Shown here one piece after another: positions 1 through 5,072 of a stretch of 5,072 nucleotides of DNA. The DNA comes from Deltaproteobacteria bacterium (GTDB lineage Bacteria > Desulfobacterota > Deferrimicrobia > Deferrimicrobiales > Deferrimicrobiaceae). The stretch spans positions 1 through 5,072 of the forward strand of contig JAJZRM010000237.1 of NCBI GenBank assembly GCA_021802685.1, written 5' to 3'. The position numbers and the translations under genes were made by a program. The notes below the pieces were generated by a model. It saw only the letters and a list, made by a program, of their open reading frames with translations, was not told the origin of the DNA and did not search any database. Position 1 is the first letter of the stretch. The number at the start of each line of letters is the position of its first letter.

Positions 1-720
1 GTTCGCCATGGTGCAGAGCATGTCGAGCGCCTGGGTGAACCGGACCCCTTCGAGCGAAAGCGTCACCTTCTTCTCCTTGATCTCGTCGTCGAACAGGAAG
101 TTGACGCCGGAGAGCTTCGAGAGGACGCCGAACGCCTCGCGGACCGAAGCGTCGACGAGCCGGATCGTGATCGGGTTCGCCGACGAGAGGCGGATCTCGT
201 AAGGGCCCATCATGGTGCGGTCGGCGCGCCGCGCCAGCTCCTTGAGCTTTCCCGCCGCCCCGGCGTGCGACGGGTCCCGCCCGATCGCCCGATGAAACGC
301 CTCCCGCGCCAGGACCTCGCGGCCCGCCGCGAGATGGGCGACGCCCGCCTCGTACTCCTGCTCCGCCTCCTGGCATCCGAGCGCCGTGGAGAGGCCGTGG
401 GATGCCGCCTCGAACGTCGGTTCGTACGTGAGCGCGGTGCGAAACGCATCGGCGGCGGCGGCGCAGTTCCGCGCCGCGAGCCGCTCGCTGCCGCGCCGGA
501 CATGCTCCTTGGACGCCTCGAAACGGGCCCGCCGCAGCTCGATCCGGTAATCCTTGTTCCCGGGCTCCCCGCGGGCGGCCTCGGCGAACCGGGATACGGC
601 GGTGTCCCAATCCCCGACCCGCGCGGCGGAGGCGCCTTGAGTGAAGGCCCTGTTCCCGGCGCAACCCGCCAAAAGCAGGGTTGCCGCAAGTGCGGTGATG
701 ACGATCCGTTGGCGGTTCAT
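1..720 (-). CDS. gspD: TPR-containing lipoprotein secretin (GspD-like), N-terminal 240 residues (3' end outside window)
   Basis: The reading frame opens at ATG 720-718 and runs without a stop to base 1, giving 240 residues. Residues 1-20 are a lipoprotein signal: basic start, hydrophobic core, and lipobox LLAGC with Cys20 followed by Ala21, compatible with outer-membrane sorting. Three TPR units follow at about 22-55, 70-103 and 119-152. Each fits the G8/A20/F24/A27/P32 consensus: G29/A41/F45/A48/P53, G77/A89/F93/A96/P101 and G126/A138/F142/A145/P150. From about 172 comes an STN/secretin N0 domain: ITIRLVDASVREAFGVLSKL, then the VNFLFDDEI and KKVTLSLEGVRFTQALDML segments, as in GspD and PilQ. 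Secretins form the outer-membrane channel and use N0 to bind GspC/PilP, encoded just upstream. It has its own strong ribosome binding site. Its core channel domain is not in view, so 'secretin' is inferred from N0 plus operon context; the TPR-plus-lipid head is unusual. Confidence 0.85.
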   Translation of the reverse strand, partial: MNRQRIVITALAATLLLAGCAGNRAFTQGASAARVGDWDTAVSRFAEAARGEPGNKDYRIELRRARFEASKEHVRRGSERLAARNCAAAADAFRTALTYEPTFEAASHGLSTALGCQEAEQEYEAGVAHLAAGREVLAREAFHRAIGRDPSHAGAAGKLKELARRADRTMMGPYEIRLSSANPITIRLVDASVREAFGVLSKLSGVNFLFDDEIKEKKVTLSLEGVRFTQALDMLCTMAN

Positions 721-724
721 GACG

Positions 725-730
725 CTCCTT
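725..730 (-). promoter_or_regulatory. Ribosome binding site of the lipoprotein secretin gene
   Basis: AAGGAG on the minus strand lies four bases before the ATG at 720-718 and fits the anti-Shine-Dalgarno sequence well. It is the clearest ribosome binding site in the window and serves the only gene here not joined to its upstream neighbour by overlap, consistent with independent initiation. Confidence 0.8.
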
Positions 731-750
731 ATCCGACCTGTCCCCCGGAT
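731..750 (-). other. Possible small hairpin between the GspC/PilP-like gene and the secretin gene
   Basis: The minus strand reads ATCCG, then ten bases, then CGGAT, a perfect 5-bp inverted repeat that begins just after the upstream stop codon (754-752) and ends immediately before AAGGAG. It lies in the only intergenic spacer of the window (721-751). The stem is short and the loop is large, with no T-run following it, so it is not a terminator. It could influence translation or RNA processing but may well be chance. Confidence 0.25.
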
Positions 751-751
751 C

Positions 752-1363
752 TCAAGGCAACGACAGGGGGGCGTTCCCTTTCAGCGGGATTCGGACTCTC
801 CGGTCGGCGGAAATATCGAGCAGCATGTCCGCATCCCGAACTTCGATCACCCGGACGAGCCGTCCGACCGCGTCCCCCTTGCGCAAGGGGACGATATCCC
901 TTCCCTTCGCGAAAAAGGCGACCCGCTCCTCCCCCGCCTTCCGGAAAACCCCCACGAACCGGTATGCGCCCAGCTCGGCACGCGCAGCCGCGAGCCGGAC
1001 CTCGGCCGGGTCGGGCGGCGGTTGCGGCTCCGGTTCGGGCGGAGGAGATGCCGCCGCGACCTCTTTTCGCGCCGCACTCGACCCCGGCCCGCGCCTTCCT
1101 TCGGCCGGCTGCGGTTTCTTCCTCTCCGGCGTGAACAGGTCAAGGGATCCGGCGGCCGGGGAGGTCGCCGTCGCCGCGCGAAGCAGCCCGTCCCAGTCCG
1201 GTTCGGCATCCGCGGCCCGGGCCTTCGCGGCGGTCCCGGACGCATGGCCGCCCCCCGCCTGCCTTCCCCCGTTCCCCAACGGGAAGCGGTCCCGCAGCAG
1301 AAGGATAACGAGCACGCCGAGCAACCCGGCGAGGATCAGCGCCTTGCGGCGGGATTCCGTCAC
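752..1363 (-). CDS. GspC/PilP-like periplasmic connector (HR domain, no PDZ)
   Basis: This 203-residue bitopic protein would link the inner-membrane platform to the secretin. It starts with a short basic tail and a membrane helix at about 8-23 (ALILAGLLGVLVILLL). A long, probably disordered Gly/Ala/Pro-rich linker includes SLDLFTPERKKP (73-84), similar to the 'x-x-L-F' motif before the GspC homology region, and a proline run SPPPEPEPQPPPDP (106-119). The globular HR-type domain covers about 129-197: LGAYRFVGVFRKAGEE, then VAFFAKGRDIVPLRKGDAVG, then the strands RVIEVRDADMLLDIS and RVRIPLKG. This beta fold in GspC and PilP binds the secretin N0 domain, and an N0-bearing secretin is encoded next. 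No PDZ domain or lipobox is present: classical GspC usually has a PDZ, and PilP is usually a lipoprotein, so neither symbol is assigned. The GTG start overlaps the pilO stop (GTGA) and has no clear Shine-Dalgarno. Confidence 0.82.
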   Translation of the reverse strand: MTESRRKALILAGLLGVLVILLLRDRFPLGNGGRQAGGGHASGTAAKARAADAEPDWDGLLRAATATSPAAGSLDLFTPERKKPQPAEGRRGPGSSAARKEVAAASPPPEPEPQPPPDPAEVRLAAARAELGAYRFVGVFRKAGEERVAFFAKGRDIVPLRKGDAVGRLVRVIEVRDADMLLDISADRRVRIPLKGNAPLSLP

Positions 1364-1917
1364 CGGACGGGGACCCGGACAGTGACGCCCGCGGCCACGC
1401 CCGAGCGGTCCGCCGCCGCGTCCGGGCGGCCGACGGCGCGCTTTATCTCGACCGACTCGACGACCGCGAGCGGCGCCCCCGTCTCGATCCCTGCGAGGAA
1501 CCGTGCGAGGTCGGGATATCTCCCCGCAGTGGAGAATCGAATCTCGTACGCGTCGAGCCCGCGTCCCGCCGGCGACACCTTGTACGAGACATCGCGCGTC
1601 TCGACGTTTCCTTCCGGGGCGACGAACGGCTCGAAGACTTCCCGCAGCGCCTCCTTGCGCCCTGTGCGCGACCGCAAGATTTCCAGCGCCTTACGGACCT
1701 CCCCCTCGCGCTCGGCGAGGCCCCGGGCGGCCAGAAGGCGCTCAAGCGAGGCGCGGTGCTCCTTCCGCGCCGCGTCGTACCGCTCCGACGCGGCCGTCCG
1801 GAGCGCCGTGGAACCGGACAGGAGGAGGATGGCGGACAGTACGATGCCGGCGGGCCCCGCGATCCGGCGGATCGCAAGAAGCCCGCGAAAAACCTCGATC
1901 CCGCGGCCGCCGATCAA
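1360..1917 (-). CDS. pilO: PilO/GspM-like bitopic inner-membrane protein (TTG start)
   Basis: This 185-residue protein has the PilO/GspM layout. A short basic N-terminus leads to one transmembrane helix at about 19-37 (ending in GIVLSAILLLSGS), a charged coiled coil at about 43-85, and a C-terminal ferredoxin-like domain. That domain includes DAYEIRFSTAGRYPDLARFL (122-141) and LAVVESVEIKRA (150-161), matching the family pattern in which a strand, a 'y-x-d-L-x-x-F-L' helix and a 'v-e-s-v' strand follow each other. PilO dimerises with PilN to form the periplasmic collar that aligns the platform with the secretin. I chose TTG because it forms a TTGA overlap with the pilN stop, is preceded by GGAAGAGG, and leaves a sensible basic tail before the membrane helix; no better in-frame start exists. 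Its stop overlaps the next gene as GTGA. GspM is the alternative name for the same fold. Confidence 0.82.
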   Translation of the reverse strand: MIGGRGIEVFRGLLAIRRIAGPAGIVLSAILLLSGSTALRTAASERYDAARKEHRASLERLLAARGLAEREGEVRKALEILRSRTGRKEALREVFEPFVAPEGNVETRDVSYKVSPAGRGLDAYEIRFSTAGRYPDLARFLAGIETGAPLAVVESVEIKRAVGRPDAAADRSGVAAGVTVRVPVR

Positions 1918-2459
1918 CGTCCTCTTCCCGCGCGGCCCGTCAGGCGGAAGACGTGAAGCCGGCGTCCCTGGTCGTACCGGTTCGACTCCACGGCGAGCGA
2001 AGGGATTTCCCGGTCGCGCAGCAGCGCCGCCCGCAATGCCTCGGCGCCGCCGAACGCATGCGAGACGCCCTCGATCCGGATCGTTCCGTCACGCCGATCG
2101 ATCCGGGCCGACTCGAGTGCCACCCCGTCGGGGATCGCCCGCTCGACGGCCGCGAGAAGGGCCGGGATCGACGGACCCGGTTTGGGGAGGGCGGCGGTGT
2201 ACGCCGTCGCCTCCCCCCGCAGGGACTTCCACGCCTCCGCGTCACGGAAACTTGCCGCCTCGGCGTTGAACGCGGCCGCCTCGGCCAGCATTCTCCCGGC
2301 CCGCGCGTCGATCCCGCGCGCCTCGACGATCCGTTTCGCGGACAACCCCGCCGCGGGAACGAACAGAAGCGCCGCGGCAGCGAGCAAAAGGCGGGAGAGG
2401 CGTATGCCGGCCCTCTCGGAAAGCGCCGTTCCCGGGGAGAGGTCGATCCCGAACCTCAC
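1914..2459 (-). CDS. pilN: PilN-like (GspL periplasmic-domain-like) bitopic inner-membrane protein
   Basis: This is a predicted inner-membrane ring component of 181 residues. It has a short cytoplasmic tail with IDLSP at 5-9, which resembles the I-N-L-L-P motif that PilN uses to bind PilM. One transmembrane helix follows at about 21-39 (LSRLLLAAAALLFVPAAGLS), then an Ala/Glu-rich helical or coiled-coil segment (about 40-90). The periplasmic ferredoxin-like domain contains LLAAVERAIPDGVALESARI (101-120) and TIRIEGVSH (126-134), a typical PilN pattern of 'ip-x-GV-x-L' followed by 'I-x-I-x-G'. The GTG start lies inside the pilM stop (GTGA, 4-nt overlap); no ATG or TTG lies just upstream in frame, and this start keeps the IDLSP tail. 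The protein would pair with the PilO-like product of the next gene. The C-terminus ends in a basic Arg/Gly tail. Identification rests on architecture and position more than on sequence identity. Confidence 0.8.
   Translation of the reverse strand: MRFGIDLSPGTALSERAGIRLSRLLLAAAALLFVPAAGLSAKRIVEARGIDARAGRMLAEAAAFNAEAASFRDAEAWKSLRGEATAYTAALPKPGPSIPALLAAVERAIPDGVALESARIDRRDGTIRIEGVSHAFGGAEALRAALLRDREIPSLAVESNRYDQGRRLHVFRLTGRAGRGR
1921..1928 (-). promoter_or_regulatory. Ribosome binding site supporting the TTG start of the PilO-like gene
   Basis: GGAAGAGG on the minus strand ends three bases before the TTG at 1917-1915. It is purine-rich and partly matches a Shine-Dalgarno sequence. Together with the TTGA overlap it supports the non-ATG start. 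The spacing is short, so strength is moderate. Confidence 0.5.
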
Positions 2460-3223
2460 GCGAAGATCCCCGACGCGAGGGGGTGTCGCACGAGGCCCGC
2501 GACCGGTGCGCCGTGTCCGAGCGCGCGCACTTCCACCCCTCTCCCGATCGTCTCTCCGAAGTGGCGGACGGTTTCGGCCGCCTCCGCATCCCGTTCCGAT
2601 CCGTCGGCGCATGCGCGCGAGCGGAAGTACCGCAGGCGGCCCCCGACCGTCCCGAAGAGCGCGAAGGCGTTCCCGTCGGCGAGGACAAAGGCCTCGGCCC
2701 CCATCGCCGAAGCGACACCGGCGTTCCATGCGGCGATGCACCGCGGAACGGCGAGCAGGACCGGCAGACCTGCGATCGGGAGCTCGATGGCGCGCGCCGT
2801 CTCGGGAGCCGCCGCCGCGAGGAGGAACGGCGCTTCCCGGACCCAGGGCGGCGCGGTCGGTTGCCAGTCGTAGACGGTCTCATCGGTCGGAAGTCCCCAA
2901 TCGACCGTCGCCTTCCAGCGGAAGTAGTCTCGCGCGCGGCCCCGCGAGACGGCGCGGTCCCGTCGGACCAGCCCGACCCGGAACCAGGCATCCGGAAGCG
3001 CCGCAAGAACTCCATCGGCCGGAGGCATCTCGCGCAAGGCCCGAAGCCGGACCGCGGCCTCCTCGATTCCCGGACCGACGGCGGCCAGAACCTCCGCCGG
3101 GGAACCGCCAAGTTTTCCTACCGGGACGTCGGACACCTCGCCGGGACGTCCGCCGCGGCCGAACGCAACGCGTGCCCCGGACGAGGACAGGTCGAGGCAA
3201 AGCCAGGTCGACCGGATCGGCAT
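2456..3223 (-). CDS. pilM: Compact PilM-like / GspL cytoplasmic-domain-like actin-fold protein
   Basis: PilM, like the cytoplasmic half of GspL, is an actin/Hsp70-fold protein that docks the assembly ATPase to the inner-membrane ring and binds the N-terminal tail of PilN. This 255-residue product opens with a phosphate-1-like strand, WLCLDLSSSGARVAF (7-21). It then has DGVLAALPDAWFRVGLV (70-86) and RDYFRWKATVDWGLPTDE (98-115), which resemble the PilM/GspL segment with W-x-A near the predicted membrane-proximal face. A second strand pair sits around FVLADGNAFALFG (179-191), and a C-terminal ALGHGAPVAGL (235-245) is followed by HPLASGIFA. There is no transmembrane helix. It is about 100 residues shorter than typical PilM (about 350), and the nucleotide-binding glycines are poorly conserved. 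The start is an ATG in a TGATG junction with the gspE stop, preceded by GAGGG six bases upstream. Identification rests on these motifs plus position before pilN. Confidence 0.8.
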   Translation of the reverse strand: MPIRSTWLCLDLSSSGARVAFGRGGRPGEVSDVPVGKLGGSPAEVLAAVGPGIEEAAVRLRALREMPPADGVLAALPDAWFRVGLVRRDRAVSRGRARDYFRWKATVDWGLPTDETVYDWQPTAPPWVREAPFLLAAAAPETARAIELPIAGLPVLLAVPRCIAAWNAGVASAMGAEAFVLADGNAFALFGTVGGRLRYFRSRACADGSERDAEAAETVRHFGETIGRGVEVRALGHGAPVAGLVRHPLASGIFA

Positions 3224-4752
3224 CAGGATCCCTCGTCCGGAGGAACGACCCGATCGACCTCGGCGATCGTCGTCGTCCCTTCCCCCGCCAGGCGCATGGC
3301 GTTCTCCCGCATCGACGCGACGCCGATCCGGGCCAGTCCCGCGCGGATCTCCCGCGAGGGTCTCCGCGCCACCAGCCACTCCCGGATGTCGTCGGTGAAC
3401 GGGACGAGCTCCCCGACCGCTTTCCGCCCCCGGTACCCGGTGCCGTTGCACGCCGGGCATCCGCCCGCGTCGAACGTCGCACCGGTTCCCGCCTCTGCCT
3501 GCCGCCGGCAGGCGAGGCACAAGCCCCGGAGCAGCCGCTGCGACAGGACCCCGTTGACCGCGGAGACGAAATTGTACGGCTCGATCCCCATGTGCAGGAA
3601 CCGGAGGATCACGTCGGTCCCGCTGTTGGCGTGAACCGTCGAAAAGACGAGGTGGCCGGTCAGCGCCGCCTGGACGGCGACCTCGGCCGTCTCGCGGTCC
3701 CGGATCTCTCCGACCATCACCACGTCCGGGTCGTGGCGCAGGACCGCGCGAAGCCCCGAGGCGAACCCGACCCCCTTCGCCTCGTTGACCGGGATCTGCA
3801 CGATCCCGGGCAGGTCGTATTCGACGGGGTCCTCGATCGTGACGACCTTCCGCCCGGCGTGGTCCATCTCCTGGAGGACCGCGTAGAGGGACGTCGTTTT
3901 CCCGCTCCCGGTCGGGCCGGCCACGAGGAACATCCCGTGAGGCCGTTGCGTCAGGCGGCGGATCGCGGAGGCCGTCGCCTCGTCGAAGCCGAGCAACCCC
4001 AGCGACAGCTTCGCGAATTCCGATTTCAGGTGCTCCTTGTCCAGGATGCGGATGACGACGTCCTCGCCGTGCGATGCCGGAATGACCGAGACGCGGAAGT
4101 CCACCGGACGCCCAAGGACAGTGAAGCGGAACCGGCCGTCCTGGCTCCGGCGCGTCTCCGAGATATCGAGGTCCGACACGACCTTGATCCTCGAAACGAG
4201 GCGGGGGTGGAAAAGTTCGTCGATCGGCTCCGACGCCGGGACGAGGACCCCGTCGAGCCGGAACCGGACGTAGGAGCGTCCGTCCTCGGCTTCGAAGTGA
4301 ATGTCGCTGGCCCCTTTCCGGACCGCTTCGATCAGCAGCCCGTTCAGCATCCGGACAACCGGGGAGGATTCCTCGAGCGCTTCCCGCGCTCTCGCCTCCT
4401 CCTCGCCGTCCCGAGCCGCGGGTCCCGGGCCCGCGAGTGCGGCGCTCGAGGGACGCAGGGCCCGGGCGGAGTCGGCCCAGCGTCCGATGACGGCGTCGAA
4501 TGCCTCGCGGGAACACGCGACAACCTTCGCCGGCCGGTTGAGGTGCAGCTCGATTTCGTCCCGGTGGAGAGGATCCTGCCAGTCCGGCGAGGCCACGACG
4601 AGCCGCTCCCCCTCCTCGCGGATCGGAAGGAACCGGAACCGCCGCATTCCCTCGGACGTCGCCGCCCGGAGCAGCTCGAGGGGCGGCTCCACGCCCGCCA
4701 GTTCGACGAACTCGCGCTCCGCCGCACGCTTTGCGGACAATCCTCCGTTCAT
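3223..4752 (-). CDS. gspE: GspE/PilB-family secretion/pilus assembly ATPase
   Basis: This 509-residue cytoplasmic hexameric ATPase would power pseudopilus or pilus assembly through GspF. Residues about 15-92 form a short N-terminal T2SSE_N-like domain. A low-complexity Ala/Glu/Arg linker (about 94-128) follows, then the N2E domain from PVVRMLNGLLIEAVRKGASD (131-150) onward. The motor contains Walker A GPTGSGKT (279-286), the Asp box TIEDPVEY (305-312), Walker B VVMVGEIRD (344-352) with catalytic Glu349, and the His box TGHLVFSTVHAN (365-376). A C-x2-C pair (Cys412/415) and a second one (Cys432/435, in GCPACNGTGYRGR) form the C-terminal zinc element. I chose the ATG that overlaps the gspF stop (ATGA): the 47 upstream in-frame codons are Arg/Pro-rich and would overlap gspF. 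No strong Shine-Dalgarno is visible, consistent with coupling. The motor is complete. It looks like an assembly (GspE/PilB) rather than a retraction (PilT) ATPase because of the N-terminal domain and the zinc cysteines. Confidence 0.96.
   Translation of the reverse strand: MNGGLSAKRAAEREFVELAGVEPPLELLRAATSEGMRRFRFLPIREEGERLVVASPDWQDPLHRDEIELHLNRPAKVVACSREAFDAVIGRWADSARALRPSSAALAGPGPAARDGEEEARAREALEESSPVVRMLNGLLIEAVRKGASDIHFEAEDGRSYVRFRLDGVLVPASEPIDELFHPRLVSRIKVVSDLDISETRRSQDGRFRFTVLGRPVDFRVSVIPASHGEDVVIRILDKEHLKSEFAKLSLGLLGFDEATASAIRRLTQRPHGMFLVAGPTGSGKTTSLYAVLQEMDHAGRKVVTIEDPVEYDLPGIVQIPVNEAKGVGFASGLRAVLRHDPDVVMVGEIRDRETAEVAVQAALTGHLVFSTVHANSGTDVILRFLHMGIEPYNFVSAVNGVLSQRLLRGLCLACRRQAEAGTGATFDAGGCPACNGTGYRGRKAVGELVPFTDDIREWLVARRPSREIRAGLARIGVASMRENAMRLAGEGTTTIAEVDRVVPPDEGS
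3230..3234 (-). promoter_or_regulatory. Ribosome binding site of the PilM-like gene
   Basis: GAGGG lies six bases before the ATG at 3223-3221, within the last codons of gspE. It supports this start at the TGATG junction. Confidence 0.55.
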
Positions 4753-5072
4753 CCCACGACCCCGGCGAGCTGGAAGATCGGGAGATAGATCGCGACGACG
4801 AGACCGCCGACGACGGCGCCGACCAGGATCATCAGCAACGGCTCGAGCATGGCCGTCAGGATCTTGACCCGGTGGCGGAGGTCCTCCTCGCACCAGTCCG
4901 CCACCTCGACGAGCATCTCCGGCAGGAAGCCGCCCCGCTCCCCCGCCTCGACGAGCCGGACCGCGAGATCCGGGAGCGTTCCGTCGGCCCGCAGGGCGGC
5001 GGCAAGCGCTTCCCCCCCCTCGACTCGCGACGCAACCGCGACCAGGCGTCCCTCGAGCAGGAGGGACCCCGG
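4749..5072 (-). CDS. gspF: GspF/PilC-family inner-membrane platform protein, C-terminal 107 residues (5' end outside window)
   Basis: This is the polytopic inner-membrane platform protein of T2SS/T4P machines, which couples the cytoplasmic ATPase to pseudopilus or pilus assembly. Only the end of the second T2SSF domain and the last membrane helix are present; the coding frame runs uninterrupted off the window edge at 5072. Family marks visible are the EGGEALAAAL segment, the helical core with GERGGFLPEML (matching the family GE-x-G-x-L pattern), and LEPLLMILVGAVVGGLVV leading to the IYLPIFQL terminus, a very typical GspF ending. The hydrophobic stretch from LEPLLMIL through AIYLPIF is the final transmembrane helix. 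Its TGA stop overlaps the ATG of the downstream ATPase gene (ATGA), so the two are probably translationally coupled. T2SS GspF and pilus PilC cannot be told apart from this fragment, so the symbol is used in the family sense. Confidence 0.93.
   Translation of the reverse strand, partial: PGSLLLEGRLVAVASRVEGGEALAAALRADGTLPDLAVRLVEAGERGGFLPEMLVEVADWCEEDLRHRVKILTAMLEPLLMILVGAVVGGLVVAIYLPIFQLAGVVG

Noticed and set aside
1005..1045. Repeat-like stretch encoding the proline run in the GspC/PilP-like protein
   Set aside because: It is codon repetition of a Pro/Glu-rich linker and not a tandem DNA repeat or mobile element boundary.
641..2269. Long plus-strand open frame (542 codons) opposite the pilN/pilO/gspC-like genes
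   Set aside because: Same GC-driven antisense effect: low-complexity, strongly basic translation, no plausible ribosome binding site or domain.
2460..2741. Upstream in-frame extension of the PilN-like gene
   Set aside because: It runs through pilM in another frame and is Arg-rich low-complexity sequence; the GTG at 2459 gives the expected short tail before the membrane helix.
3226..4516. Upstream in-frame extension of the PilM-like gene into gspE
   Set aside because: The frame is open only as an out-of-frame shadow of gspE; family-like sequence begins exactly at the ATG in the TGATG junction.
2182..4788. Very long plus-strand open frame (868 codons) opposite gspE, pilM and pilN
   Set aside because: It is antisense to genes with clear family motifs. 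The translation is Arg/Pro/Ala-rich with no recognisable domain, as expected where GC-rich codons leave few stops.
4753..4893. Upstream in-frame extension of the ATPase (47 more codons)
   Set aside because: It would overlap the gspF C-terminus extensively and encodes an Arg/Pro-rich peptide unlike any GspE N-terminus; the ATGA junction gives a better start.

Overview
This window is a tightly packed run of seven genes, all on the minus strand, from a type II secretion / type IV pilus superfamily operon. In transcription order (high to low coordinates) they are: the C-terminal end of a GspF/PilC inner-membrane platform protein, a GspE/PilB assembly ATPase, a compact PilM-like actin-fold protein, PilN-like and PilO-like bitopic membrane proteins, a GspC/PilP-like periplasmic connector, and the N-terminal 240 residues of a secretin. 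The secretin starts as a lipoprotein and carries three TPR units before its STN/N0 domain. The window cuts gspF at its 5' end (beyond 5072) and the secretin at its 3' end (before 1). No promoter or terminator is visible, so both probably lie outside.

The first six genes are joined by five successive stop/start overlaps (ATGA, TGATG, GTGA, TTGA, GTGA), with start codons ATG, ATG, GTG, TTG and GTG. Only the last junction has a gap: 31 nt before the secretin, which has an ATG start and a good AAGGAG ribosome binding site. There is no gene-free stretch near 300 bases. The plus strand has very long open frames, the largest about 868 codons, but they are antisense shadows produced by high GC content.

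The genes fit one envelope-spanning machine. The ATPase works at the cytoplasmic face on the GspF platform. PilM, PilN and PilO form the inner-membrane ring. The GspC/PilP-like protein crosses the periplasm to the secretin N0 domain, and the secretin forms the outer-membrane channel. The module is a hybrid: it uses a PilM-N-O style platform instead of classical one-piece GspL plus GspM, yet contains GspE and GspF and a GspC/PilP-type connector beside the secretin. Whether it secretes proteins or builds a pilus cannot be decided here, because pseudopilin or pilin genes, a retraction ATPase and the rest of the secretin are not in view.

The very high GC (roughly 70% by eye, not computed), Ala/Arg/Gly-rich proteins, and the lipoprotein signal with an outer-membrane secretin indicate a high-GC Gram-negative (diderm) bacterium. 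Hybrid T2SS clusters of this kind are familiar from Desulfuromonadota/Myxococcota-like (former Deltaproteobacteria) and related environmental lineages. That placement is a low-confidence inference.
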